A DNA stretch of 34,256 nucleotides from an uncultured Treponema sp. (lineage in GTDB: Bacteria > Spirochaetota > Spirochaetia > Treponematales > Treponemataceae). Below, one piece after another: positions 14,172 to 22,733 of the stretch. The stretch lies in contig CALINC010000151.1 in the NCBI GenBank assembly GCA_938045195.1, forward strand, positions 1 through 34,256, given 5' to 3'. The position numbers were made by a program, and so were the translations under genes. The notes below the pieces were generated by a model. The model saw only the letters and a list, made by a program, of their open reading frames with translations. It searched no databases and had not been told where the DNA came from. Numbering within the stretch: position 1 is the stretch's first letter; every line of letters begins with the position of its first letter.

Positions 14172-14284
14172 CCGCACTTTTGCAACGTCAGTGAAAAAGT
14201 GCATACAATGAAGCGATGTTTACCTGCAAGGCAAACTCGCAGCGTTTTTAATCGTCATAACCAATGACGATTAAAAAAAGCCAT
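14172..14284 (+). repeat. Two-hairpin repeat module, copy A
   Basis: The order is a GCACTTTT/AAAAGTGC hairpin with loop GCAACGTCAGTGA, a GTTTACC-TGCA-GGCAAAC hairpin, a conserved GCGTTTTTA, a variable hairpin AATCGTCAT/ATGACGATT and a closing TAAAAAAAGCCATC. Module B has the same order with a different third hairpin. The loop has one change relative to the other copies (GTC for GAA). Confidence 0.72.
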
Positions 14285-14289
14285 CTTCT

Positions 14290-14337
14290 AAAATAAGTAA
14301 GCGGAAGAAACCTCAGTTTCCGAGCATTGCTTATTTT
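14290..14337. repeat. Hairpin linking modules A and B
   Basis: The outer stem AAAATAAG/CTTATTTT (14290-14297 with 14330-14337) encloses a GAAAC/GTTTC hairpin (14307-14320). The TAAAATAAG at its left edge equals the closing sequence of module B, so it may be the variable hairpin of a further, partly merged module. Confidence 0.5.
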
Positions 14338-14451
14338 CCGCACTTTTGCAACGAAGTGAAAAAGTGCATACGATAAAACGACGTTTGCCTGCAAGGCAAA
14401 CTCGCCGCGTTTTTAGACAATGCCATCTGCATTGTCTAAAATAAGCCATCC
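14338..14451 (+). repeat. Two-hairpin repeat module, copy B
   Basis: It has the same architecture as copy A: a GCACTTTT hairpin with loop GCAACGAAGTGA, the perfect hairpin GTTTGCCT-GCA-AGGCAAAC, GCGTTTTTA, a variable hairpin AGACAATGC/GCATTGTCT, and the closing TAAAATAAGCCATC. The closing part overlaps the last codons of the minus-strand gene ending at 14436. Confidence 0.75.
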
Positions 14452-15050
14452 ATATTCATAAACTCTTCACGTACTTTTGAAAGACGGCGGAGTTCGCGAT
14501 TAATTGTCTTTTCGTAATTAAGGGAACCGTCGGCAATACGTGCGCGCTCATCTTCCCAAGACTGCAAATCTTCCAAAAACAAAAATTGAAATTGCTTGAT
14601 ATTTGCTTTTTCTGCCCATAGTTTTGCTTCATTCCAATACGTTAACGCTATCTTATAGAATTCTTCGGCTTTCCCTAAACTTTCTATATTTTGCTCTTTC
14701 CACGGAGAGTTATAAAAATAGGCGGCTTGTTTATCAAATTTACTGCCTAACCGCAAGTGTTGTTCCACCATTTTTAAATTAAGGTGCATCATAAACATAT
14801 AGCGGTATTTTTCCCACTGTTTTTTTGTTTCAATTTTGCCCAGAGCATAAAGAGGATTACAAAAATCGGCTTTTATCGCTTGTTCCAGCCAGTAAATATT
14901 TTCTACGATATTTTCGGGACTTTGTTCATAATGAATATGGTAGAGTTTATAATACTGTTCTTTATATTCTACAAAATAAGAAAATGCAGGCTGAATGCTC
15001 AAAAAAGAAAACAATACTATTCCAAATATAAAAAAAATCTGCTTTTTCAT
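14436..15050 (-). CDS. Secreted helical protein of unknown function
   Basis: Protein of 204 residues with a clear signal peptide (MKKQIFFIFGIVLFSFL to PAFS, cleavage near residue 24, no lipobox Cys), so probably periplasmic. The mature part is helical and rich in aromatic residues (Tyr, Trp). Repeated segments such as IYWLEQAIKA and FYKIALTYWNEAKLWAEKA suggest TPR-like helical pairs. I do not recognise a family. It starts three bases after the tmk stop without a ribosome site and is likely translated by coupling. The last residues and stop (DGLF and TAG) are encoded by the end of repeat module B, so the natural C-terminus may have been replaced. Confidence 0.72.
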   Translation of the reverse strand: MKKQIFFIFGIVLFSFLSIQPAFSYFVEYKEQYYKLYHIHYEQSPENIVENIYWLEQAIKADFCNPLYALGKIETKKQWEKYRYMFMMHLNLKMVEQHLRLGSKFDKQAAYFYNSPWKEQNIESLGKAEEFYKIALTYWNEAKLWAEKANIKQFQFLFLEDLQSWEDERARIADGSLNYEKTINRELRRLSKVREEFMNMDGLF

Positions 15051-15053
15051 TAT

Positions 15054-15683
15054 TTATATTTTCGGCAAATCTTTTAAAATACTCCATAGTTTTTGATGAA
15101 TTTCTTCTATTGCTTCAGCCCCATTCACAAGTATTATGTTTAGTTCAGGCTCATTTTTTTTATATAAATCTATAATGCGGTGGTATTCATTTCTTACTTT
15201 GATTTGAAAATTTTTCTCTTCGTAAATTTCGAGTACATTACTTCTTTCGGTAACCCGCTCCATCGAAACGTCTACGGGCAAATCAAAAAAGAATAAATAT
15301 TCAGGCAGCGGGAAGCCCGCATTTTGGGCTTGTGCGGTTTTGCCCGCCCCTTCTGCTGTTTGATACGCCAAACTCGAAAACAAGTATCTGTCCGAAAAAA
15401 CCGCCTTCCCGATATGAAGCTGCTCTATAATCCCGCCGGAGCCATAGATATGCTCACAGCGGTCTGCCGCAAAAAGCCGCGCCATTGTTTCGGGGGCAAG
15501 TCTAAAAGAGCCCTGTAGTGCGGAACGTATAAGCGCGCCGATGCTGCCTGTAGTGGGTTCCTGCGAAAAAACAACAGCCTCCGCTTTTCCTTCAACAGCA
15601 AACCGTTTTTTTAGAAGTTTCAGCTGGCTGGTTGTACCGGTGCCGTCAATTCCTTCAAATACAATAAAATTCGGTAATATCAT
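15054..15683 (-). CDS. tmk: Thymidylate kinase
   Basis: Cytoplasmic enzyme of 209 residues that phosphorylates dTMP to dTDP for DNA synthesis. The P-loop region is FEGIDGTGTTSQ (residues 9-20), the DR motif is in DRYLFSSLAYQ, and the LID region is near TERSNVLEIYEEKN. Length and order fit the family. The unusual point is that the Walker A lysine is Thr17 (codon ACA) where most kinases have GKS or GKT. The rest of the site is well kept, so I still expect a working kinase. The ATG at 15683 lies only seven bases after a TATAAT box, so it is probably leaderless. It is divergent from tamB. Confidence 0.88.
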   Translation of the reverse strand: MILPNFIVFEGIDGTGTTSQLKLLKKRFAVEGKAEAVVFSQEPTTGSIGALIRSALQGSFRLAPETMARLFAADRCEHIYGSGGIIEQLHIGKAVFSDRYLFSSLAYQTAEGAGKTAQAQNAGFPLPEYLFFFDLPVDVSMERVTERSNVLEIYEEKNFQIKVRNEYHRIIDLYKKNEPELNIILVNGAEAIEEIHQKLWSILKDLPKI

Positions 15684-15690
15684 ACCCGCT

Positions 15691-15718
15691 ATTATAACAT
15701 TTTTTTTTATGCTAGAAT
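15691..15718. promoter_or_regulatory. Overlapping divergent promoters for tmk and tamB
   Basis: On the minus strand TATAAT (15696-15691) stands seven bases before the tmk ATG. On the plus strand an extended -10 element, TGC TAGAAT (15710-15718), stands ten bases before the tamB ATG. Neither has a good -35 box. Both predicted transcripts would have almost no leader. The whole gap between the two genes is only 45 bases. Confidence 0.5.
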
Positions 15719-15728
15719 AGCAGGTTAC

Positions 15729-18700
15729 ATGGAAAATATCCGTAAAAGGCGCATAATAGAAATTCTCGTATTTTTCGCAATCGTCGCTTGTTCGTTTGCA
15801 GTGTTTAAACCTGCCTCCGATATTTTAGAAAAACGTTTGGCGGTATTGCGTGATAAACTTATTTATTCTGCCGAGAAAGAATACGGAATAACTATAAAAT
15901 ACGGCAGGATGTCTCCGGCTTTTTTCCGTAAAATTATGATTAGAGATGTGAGCATATACGATGCGGAAACGGGCGGGAAAATCGCCGATTTTGCTTTAAT
16001 TTATGTCAATTACAGAATCCTTGAGTTAATAAAAAGAAATCCTGCGGCTGTTATTTCCTCGATAGGAATTTATGATGGACTTATTGACTTTAGCACGTCA
16101 AAAAATAAAAATGTTTGGGAAAGAATAACGGGCGGAAAATATGAAGACGATGCTATTAAAATAGAAGCCGAAAGGGAGACGGAAAATGATGTTCCTCTTG
16201 TACACCGTATTGAGTACGCTATAACACAATTTCAAAATAAAATTGAAACTGCAAATCTTATTTTACGTAATATTTTGATAAATTATTCAAATGAGCACCT
16301 AAAAGCAGAGTGTTATATTTCGGATGGGATATTCAATGTTATGAAAGAAAAAACGGAATTTAATTTGAACTCCTATTTACATTATCATAATGTTTTATCA
16401 CAAAATTTTTCCGATTTAAAAACCGATATAAACATTTCGGGTTCTCTATATCAAAAGAATTTATCGGCATCTTCAATTATAAATTTTTCTAATATTAAAA
16501 GCGGTAATATTGCAATTTCAAAAATTTCCGTATTTGCATCATACTTGCATAATATGGTTTCCGTTACTACGCTGCAAGATATACATCCGATAGATATAAA
16601 CGCTTCGTGGAATATACTTAACAATTCTGCCAAATTAAATATAGAATGCAAAGATTTGCAGCCCTTTGCGCTTGTTTTTCAAAATGAAGAAAATTCGATT
16701 TTAAACGAATTAAAAAATGCTGAACTTTCAGGCTTCGTAAATATCGGCTTGTCTGAAAAACAAGAACTTACGTGGAATACTAAATTGAATGCGGAGTTGC
16801 CGCCGCTTAACTTAGGCAAAACAAAATTGGATAAGTCTTCATTTGTGCTTGATGCTTTAGGTGATGACAATGTAATTCAGATAAATAATTTTGCCGCAGC
16901 GGGACAAAACCTCAATGCGGCTTTGTCGGGTTCATATAAAATAAAAGAAATTCTGCCCGATTTTAAAATAGATATTGCAAATTTAAAATTGCCTTCAACT
17001 GAGGCCCTATCGATGCAATTAAATATCACGTCAAATGCAAAGAATATTTTTGCATCGATTCCCGAAATTTCATTTGGCGATGCAAAGCTCTATAACGTAA
17101 AAAGTATTTTTGAGAAAAAGCAAGGAAAAACCGATTTTCTCGTTTCGTTAAATGACGAAGCGGGTAATTTCAGTTTTGACGGAACATGGACGCATCCTGA
17201 TAAAAACTCACAAAATAATAATTTCGGTTATTTGGAATTACACGGAACTTTAGACTCCGTTTCGATAAAAAACTTTTATACTGCTGTGAATGCCGCACAA
17301 AAAAAAGATGATAAAAATTCCATAATTAAAAATTTTATAGAACCTATAAAAATGACCAGCGAGTTTTATGCTTCAAGCGATTTTAAAAGTTTTTCGTATA
17401 ATGTCATACAAACGGTTTTAGCGTCAAGCGTTGAAAACGGTTTTTATACCTTATTCTCTTTAAAAGGCAATGAATCTTCTTTAGATATAAACGGGCTGGA
17501 TTTAATGTTTAGTAAATTGCATTTAAAGGGCGGTTTAAATGCGTCTTTTGAAAGCGGCGGTGCTGTTTTCGATTCTACAATTACGTTAAATGATATTGCA
17601 TATAAAACTTCGGGTATATACGAAAATGATTCGCTTACAATTTTCGGTGATTATGGACTGAATGCAAATGTTTTAATCGATAAAAATAAAAAAATAAAAA
17701 GCAGTTTTCAAGTTAGAGAATTTCCCGTGCCGTTTTTAAATTCTGCATTTTCAACCGATTTGTTATTTGAATATGATAACAGCAAAAATTGGAATTTTAT
17801 ATGCAATTTTGCAAAGCTGGAACATTTAAATCAAACAATATCCGGCTCCGGTGAAAATTTGGAATTTGAAATTGCAGGAGAAGCAAATCCCAATAAAGTT
17901 TTTTTTCATAAGGTAAAGGCGGGAAGAAAAAATTTGCAGCTTGAGGGTACTGCAAGTTTTAATTCGGCAGTTTCTTCCGAAGATAATATAAATGTATATC
18001 ATACAAATATTTCTCTTTTTGATTCTTTACAACAAGAAAAATTTATTTTTGATTCGCAATTTTATTTTTTGGATAAATTGTATTTTGATGGAAAATGTAG
18101 TATTGATAATATTTCATTGGAGCGGTTTTTTGTAAAACAAAAAAAAGAAAACAGAATAAATGCCGAAGCTGTTTTTTTAGGGTCGCCGGATGCAGTTTCG
18201 CTAAAAGCGGAATTAAAAGAATTTGATTTTAATGTAAACGGGAAAAATCTCTCAGCTGAAGCCGTTGCAGTTTTAGACGATAAAGAAGTTTTTTTGAGTG
18301 AAACAAATATTGAGTGGGGTAATCATAAAATACATAATATTGCTGCATCCCTAACTCCTGAAACAAGGGCGGGGACTTTGTCATTTGATTATGCTTTGTT
18401 AAATTTAAAAGATCCGAGTAAAGAAACAAAAGCCTCGTTCGGTTTTGAATTTAATTCTACAGTCAATCCGAAAGATGTTCCGAATACAAATATTATTTCC
18501 AAATTACAAACCTTAGTTTCTCATTATACCGTAAGTATGAAAATCAGCGATTGGATGGTTAGCGGGAAAGAAGGAACAAAAACCTTGACGGCTTCTTTGG
18601 TGCGGGAGCCTAATATTATAGCTGTTTATGCAGGCGAGGGAGATAAGATTTACGGTTTTAAAACCGATGACGGTACCGTTTCTTTACATATTGATAAATC

Positions 18701-20210
18701 GCTGCCTATTAATTTAAATTTGGACGGCACTTTTACAAAAGATTTTATCAATTTGAATTGTTCGGATATTTCTATTGATATGCCCTTTGTTATGGACTAT
18801 ATTCCCGAAACCGATATTGTAAAATTCGATACGGGAGAAATTACCGGAGCTTTGGATATCAAGGGCACACAAAAAGATCCGTTGTTTTTTGGAGAACTTA
18901 CCGCCGCCGAAATTACCGGCTCTTCACCGAAATATTCGCCAGATGCTTACGGAAAAGTTTCGGTTCCGATTTTGTTTGAAGGAACCAATTTAACGGTTCC
19001 GCATACGGTTGTACCCGGCAAAACCGGCAGACTTTGGGCAGAGGTGGACGCTGAATTTATAGGCTGGGTTCCATATTATACGACAATACGCTGCGGAACC
19101 GTTGATGATGATGTAGGTTTATTGAGTACAAAAAACCTCGCCTTTCATGCCAACGGAAATGCACGATGCGCTCTCGTTATAGAAATTTCTCCTAGCCGTG
19201 TTAATTTGGAGGGCAGCGCATATTTTGATAACGGATATTTCTCCGTACCTTTTAACGATTTATATAAAATATCCGAAAAATATTCCGGGTCAGGTATGGA
19301 TTTTACGATGAAATTAAAACTCGGTTTAGGTAAAAAAACCGAATTTAGATACCCCTCTACCGATTTTCCTCTTTTACGTGCGGTAACCTATACGGATGAG
19401 CCAATGCTATTATCGGTGGGTACTACGGGGGAAAAATTTGAAATTACAGGTTCATCAAAAATCCGTACCGGCGAACTATTCTATATAAAAAGAAACTTCT
19501 ATATAAAGGAGGGAAATTTAAATTTTGTAAAGAGTCCTACGGGAACAGAGCCGATTATATCGCTTAGAGCTGAAATCCGTGATAAATTGGCAAGCGGCGA
19601 ACCTGTAACTATAAGCCTTAAAGCTCAAGATCAATATCTTGATGTTGAGCGTTTTAATCCGTCAATTACAACTTCGCCGCCGATGTCCGACAGCGAAAGA
19701 ATGGCTTTGATGGGGCAGGTGGCAATAGGCGATGCAAATAAAAGCAATGTCCTTAAAGAAGCGCTTTCAAATGCATCGGATATTTTTGCCCAAATGGGTC
19801 TTTTTAAACGGGCAGAGGCTTCGGTAAGGGATTTTTTTCATCTTGATGTATTATCATTGCGAACGCTGGTGCTTCAAAATGTAATTCTGGGGAATTTATT
19901 TAATTCTTCTCCCGACACACCATTGACAATCGGTAACTATTTTGATAATACAAGTGTTTACATTGGTAAGTATTTGGGTTCTGCTATATATGCAGACGCT
20001 ATGCTGCATCTCAGCTATTATGACCCGAAAGCTGCAAGAAACGATAAAGAAAGAAGACCCGTTTACGGGAATTTATTGTTTCAACCGGAAATCGGCTTGG
20101 AAATGAATACTCCGTTTTTTCTGCTGCGTTGGCATATAGCTCCAAGCCGCCCCGATAAAATGTTTGTACCGGATGCCGGTATAACGCTGTCGTGGAAATT
20201 TTTCTATTGA
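15729..20210 (+). CDS. tamB: TamB-like translocation and assembly module protein
   Basis: Very large inner-membrane-anchored periplasmic protein of 1493 residues. A single N-terminal hydrophobic anchor (IIEILVFFAIVACSFAVF, residues 9-26) is followed by a long beta-rich repeat structure, the AsmA/TamB-type groove that carries lipids or outer-membrane proteins across the periplasm. The C-terminal 400 residues carry the conserved TamB (DUF490) region: AYFDNGYFSVPF, GTTGEKFEITGSSKIRTGEL, IISLRAEIRD, SITTSPPMSDSERMALMGQV and a final beta-strand-rich end. A weak AGG precedes the ATG. It lies 15 bases upstream of bamA, the order also seen in Borrelia, where TamB is reported to bind BamA because there is no TamA. 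AT-rich compared with the XPB operon. Confidence 0.9.
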   Translation: MENIRKRRIIEILVFFAIVACSFAVFKPASDILEKRLAVLRDKLIYSAEKEYGITIKYGRMSPAFFRKIMIRDVSIYDAETGGKIADFALIYVNYRILELIKRNPAAVISSIGIYDGLIDFSTSKNKNVWERITGGKYEDDAIKIEAERETENDVPLVHRIEYAITQFQNKIETANLILRNILINYSNEHLKAECYISDGIFNVMKEKTEFNLNSYLHYHNVLSQNFSDLKTDINISGSLYQKNLSASSIINFSNIKSGNIAISKISVFASYLHNMVSVTTLQDIHPIDINASWNILNNSAKLNIECKDLQPFALVFQNEENSILNELKNAELSGFVNIGLSEKQELTWNTKLNAELPPLNLGKTKLDKSSFVLDALGDDNVIQINNFAAAGQNLNAALSGSYKIKEILPDFKIDIANLKLPSTEALSMQLNITSNAKNIFASIPEISFGDAKLYNVKSIFEKKQGKTDFLVSLNDEAGNFSFDGTWTHPDKNSQNNNFGYLELHGTLDSVSIKNFYTAVNAAQKKDDKNSIIKNFIEPIKMTSEFYASSDFKSFSYNVIQTVLASSVENGFYTLFSLKGNESSLDINGLDLMFSKLHLKGGLNASFESGGAVFDSTITLNDIAYKTSGIYENDSLTIFGDYGLNANVLIDKNKKIKSSFQVREFPVPFLNSAFSTDLLFEYDNSKNWNFICNFAKLEHLNQTISGSGENLEFEIAGEANPNKVFFHKVKAGRKNLQLEGTASFNSAVSSEDNINVYHTNISLFDSLQQEKFIFDSQFYFLDKLYFDGKCSIDNISLERFFVKQKKENRINAEAVFLGSPDAVSLKAELKEFDFNVNGKNLSAEAVAVLDDKEVFLSETNIEWGNHKIHNIAASLTPETRAGTLSFDYALLNLKDPSKETKASFGFEFNSTVNPKDVPNTNIISKLQTLVSHYTVSMKISDWMVSGKEGTKTLTASLVREPNIIAVYAGEGDKIYGFKTDDGTVSLHIDKSLPINLNLDGTFTKDFINLNCSDISIDMPFVMDYIPETDIVKFDTGEITGALDIKGTQKDPLFFGELTAAEITGSSPKYSPDAYGKVSVPILFEGTNLTVPHTVVPGKTGRLWAEVDAEFIGWVPYYTTIRCGTVDDDVGLLSTKNLAFHANGNARCALVIEISPSRVNLEGSAYFDNGYFSVPFNDLYKISEKYSGSGMDFTMKLKLGLGKKTEFRYPSTDFPLLRAVTYTDEPMLLSVGTTGEKFEITGSSKIRTGELFYIKRNFYIKEGNLNFVKSPTGTEPIISLRAEIRDKLASGEPVTISLKAQDQYLDVERFNPSITTSPPMSDSERMALMGQVAIGDANKSNVLKEALSNASDIFAQMGLFKRAEASVRDFFHLDVLSLRTLVLQNVILGNLFNSSPDTPLTIGNYFDNTSVYIGKYLGSAIYADAMLHLSYYDPKAARNDKERRPVYGNLLFQPEIGLEMNTPFFLLRWHIAPSRPDKMFVPDAGITLSWKFFY

Positions 20211-20225
20211 TTTTAAGAGGTTAAA

Positions 20226-22670
20226 ATGGTAAAGAATAAAATTGCTTTTATAATTTTGATTACAGCTGCAATTTCATGTTTTGCACAAGCTCCGGATGGC
20301 TGGTATGAAGGTAAACCGATAATAAGTATTCAATTTAAGGGCTTAAAAACAATCAGCAGCACTGAACTTGATGAAATTTTTAGACCTTATAAGGGGAAAC
20401 TGTTTTCCGATGATGTTTTTTGGGAAATACTGCAAAAAGTTTATGCTTTGGATTATTTTAAGAATATAGAAACAAAGGTCATTGCTGCCGACAACGATTA
20501 TGCTTCAATGTTTTTGGAATTTCATATCGTCGAAAAACCTGCCGTGTCGGAGATTATTTTTAAAGGCAACAACCAAGTTAAAAAGTCCGATTTAATGTCG
20601 GCATCGGCTTTAAAAAAGGGCGATATATATAACGATGCGGAAATGCAAAGCGATATTGCTGCAATGAAAGCAAAGTATATCGAAAGAGGATATGCAAAAG
20701 CCGAAATCTCCGGATCGGTCAGAGAAAACGCCGAAGCAAACAGTGTTACCGTAGAATACAGCATTCAAGAAGGAAAAATGTCCGTTATTTCTGCAATTAA
20801 CTTTGAAGGCAACTCCAAGTTTCCTCAAAAAGCCTTAAAAAAAGTTTTAGTTTCAAAAGAAGCCGGCTTTATACAAAAAGGCGCATTTAGAGAGGCTGCC
20901 TTAGAGGAAGATAAACTTGCAATTAAAAATTTTTATGCGGAAAAAGGCTATATTGATGCACATGTTGAAACCGTAAAAAAAGAAATAGATTCGGAGAGCG
21001 ACCCGTTCAAAGAAAAAATAACGCTTACATTTGTTGTTATGGAAGGAGAACAATTCGTCTATACCGGCACGGATTTTACAGGCAACTATCTTTTTACTTC
21101 GGAAGAATTAAGTGCTAAACTTAATATGAAAATCGGTACTACGTTCAATATGGTTAAATTTGAACAAGGGTTTAATTCCATTATGGATTTGTATTTCGAG
21201 AACGGTTATACGACAAATTATTTTGAAAAGAAAGAAAACCGGAACGAAGCCGCTCATGAAATAAGTTATACTATTATGATAGTAGAAAGAGAGAGGAGTC
21301 ATATAGAAAAAATAATAATTAACGGAAATAAAAAAACGAAAGACTATGTTATTTTACGCGAACTTTTAATTAAAGAGGGCGATGTTTTTTCAAAAACAAA
21401 ATTTATCAATAGTTTAAGGAATTTATTTAATTTAAGATATTTTTCTTCTATCGTGCCTGATGTTCAACAAGGGTCGGAGCGTGATTTAATTGATATTGTA
21501 TTTAATGTAGAGGATCAAAATACCGCTACGGTTAATTTCGGTATCAGTTTTTCCGGTATTTCGGATCCTTCAGCTTTTCCAATGTCGGTATTTGCACAGT
21601 GGGAAGAAAAAAACTTATTGGGTACCGGAAGAGAGCTTTCGGCAAATTTGACTGCCGGAACGGATACGCAGAGTTTAACGCTGGGCTTTACTGAAAACTG
21701 GTTTTTGGGAACACCCTTGTCAGTCGGCTTTAACTTCTCCGCTTCTCATAAAAAACTTTATACATATTCCGATTCCAAATATCCTCTGGGTATTGTAGAC
21801 AGCGGTAATCCTATTAAAGACGATATTGCTCTTGCAGATGCGTATAAAATGAGGTATGATAATTTGGAATTCGAATTCGGCATAAATACGGGGTACCGAT
21901 GGTTTCCCAATTTTGCAACAATTACTTTAAAAGGAGGCGTAGACTTCGGCATCATAAAAACATTTTACAACAATAAATTATACCGCCCCTTTGAAATTAG
22001 TATAAGAAATCAACAGGCAAAATGGGGTTTAAACAATGCACTTTGGACACAGGTTTCTTTAGACGATAGAGATATAGCACACGACCCGTCAAAGGGCTGG
22101 TTTTTAAGCCAGAGGTTTACTTTCTTTGGGCTTTTTCCTAAAATTGAAGGGAACTATTATTTTAAGTCAGATACAAAAGCGGAAGCATATTTTACGCTGC
22201 TCGATTATCCGGTTTCCGACGTATGGAACTTAAAATTTGTTCTTGCTTTTTATTCAGGTTTTTCTTTCCAAGTGGCAACTACTAAAAAAGCTATCGGCTG
22301 GGACAATATGTTTATGATAGACGGTATGTTTGTAGGCAGGGGCTGGCTTGGCTCCGGTTTTGAAGAGCGCGGGAATGTTATGCAAAACAACTGGATAGAA
22401 TTTAGATGGCCGTTGGCTCACGGAATTTTATCGTTCGATTTTTTCTTCGATGCGGTTGCCGTAAAAAAAGATTTAAAAGATTTGCGGAATTTGAGCATCA
22501 ACGATTATCGCTTTAGTTTCGGACCCGGTTTACGGTTTTCTATTCAGCAATTTCCATTGCGTTTAATGTTTGCAAATACATTTAAATCGGTGAATTGGAA
22601 GCCTGTTTGGGGCAACGGAAAAAAAGCCGATTGGAGATTTGTAATTTCATTTAATATACCGAATATCTAA
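20226..22670 (+). CDS. bamA: Outer-membrane assembly factor BamA (Omp85)
   Basis: Outer-membrane protein of 814 residues that inserts beta-barrel proteins. The signal peptide ends ISCFA (about residue 20) before QAPDGW. Five POTRA domains follow to about residue 430, recognisable from repeated patterns such as IIFKGNNQVKKSDL, INFEGNSKFPQKAL and IIINGNKKTKDYVILREL. The barrel begins near TATVNFGISFSG (about 436). The loop 6 motif, VRGF or VRGY in most bacteria, appears as VGRGWLGSGF. The gene matches T. pallidum TP0326 in layout. An AAGAGG ribosome site precedes the ATG, and the gene is co-transcribed with tamB. The barrel ends in FNIPNI, without the usual terminal aromatic residue. Confidence 0.95.
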   Translation: MVKNKIAFIILITAAISCFAQAPDGWYEGKPIISIQFKGLKTISSTELDEIFRPYKGKLFSDDVFWEILQKVYALDYFKNIETKVIAADNDYASMFLEFHIVEKPAVSEIIFKGNNQVKKSDLMSASALKKGDIYNDAEMQSDIAAMKAKYIERGYAKAEISGSVRENAEANSVTVEYSIQEGKMSVISAINFEGNSKFPQKALKKVLVSKEAGFIQKGAFREAALEEDKLAIKNFYAEKGYIDAHVETVKKEIDSESDPFKEKITLTFVVMEGEQFVYTGTDFTGNYLFTSEELSAKLNMKIGTTFNMVKFEQGFNSIMDLYFENGYTTNYFEKKENRNEAAHEISYTIMIVERERSHIEKIIINGNKKTKDYVILRELLIKEGDVFSKTKFINSLRNLFNLRYFSSIVPDVQQGSERDLIDIVFNVEDQNTATVNFGISFSGISDPSAFPMSVFAQWEEKNLLGTGRELSANLTAGTDTQSLTLGFTENWFLGTPLSVGFNFSASHKKLYTYSDSKYPLGIVDSGNPIKDDIALADAYKMRYDNLEFEFGINTGYRWFPNFATITLKGGVDFGIIKTFYNNKLYRPFEISIRNQQAKWGLNNALWTQVSLDDRDIAHDPSKGWFLSQRFTFFGLFPKIEGNYYFKSDTKAEAYFTLLDYPVSDVWNLKFVLAFYSGFSFQVATTKKAIGWDNMFMIDGMFVGRGWLGSGFEERGNVMQNNWIEFRWPLAHGILSFDFFFDAVAVKKDLKDLRNLSINDYRFSFGPGLRFSIQQFPLRLMFANTFKSVNWKPVWGNGKKADWRFVISFNIPNI

Positions 22671-22677
22671 AAAAATC

Positions 22678-22706
22678 TTGTTGGAATTTTTAGAGGTTTC
22701 TAATAT
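22678..22706 (+). promoter_or_regulatory. Candidate promoter of skp-mutS
   Basis: TTGTTG (22678-22683), a 17-base spacer and TAATAT (22701-22706) lie between bamA and skp. The start point would be near 22713, followed by AAGGAG (22722-22727) and the ATG at 22734. It would give skp and mutS expression independent of bamA. Confidence 0.45.
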
Positions 22707-22733
22707 TATATGTTAAACTATAAGGAGTTTAAA

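Noticed and set aside
12936..14451. Chromosomal integron cassettes (attC sites) around the toxin-antitoxin pair
   Set aside because: Some treponemes carry integrons, and hairpin-flanked toxin-antitoxin cassettes look similar. However, the paired core sites (GTTRRRY and RYYYAAC) expected at attC ends were not found at the module boundaries, and no integrase gene is in the window.
12936..14451. CRISPR array
   Set aside because: The repeats are few, unevenly spaced, in both orientations and differ in their stems. There is no regular repeat-spacer pattern and no cas gene.
12597..14451. Insertion sequence or transposon
   Set aside because: No transposase frame longer than a fragment is present, and no terminal inverted repeats with target duplication could be matched. 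The dispersed hairpins may be non-autonomous but no autonomous partner is visible.
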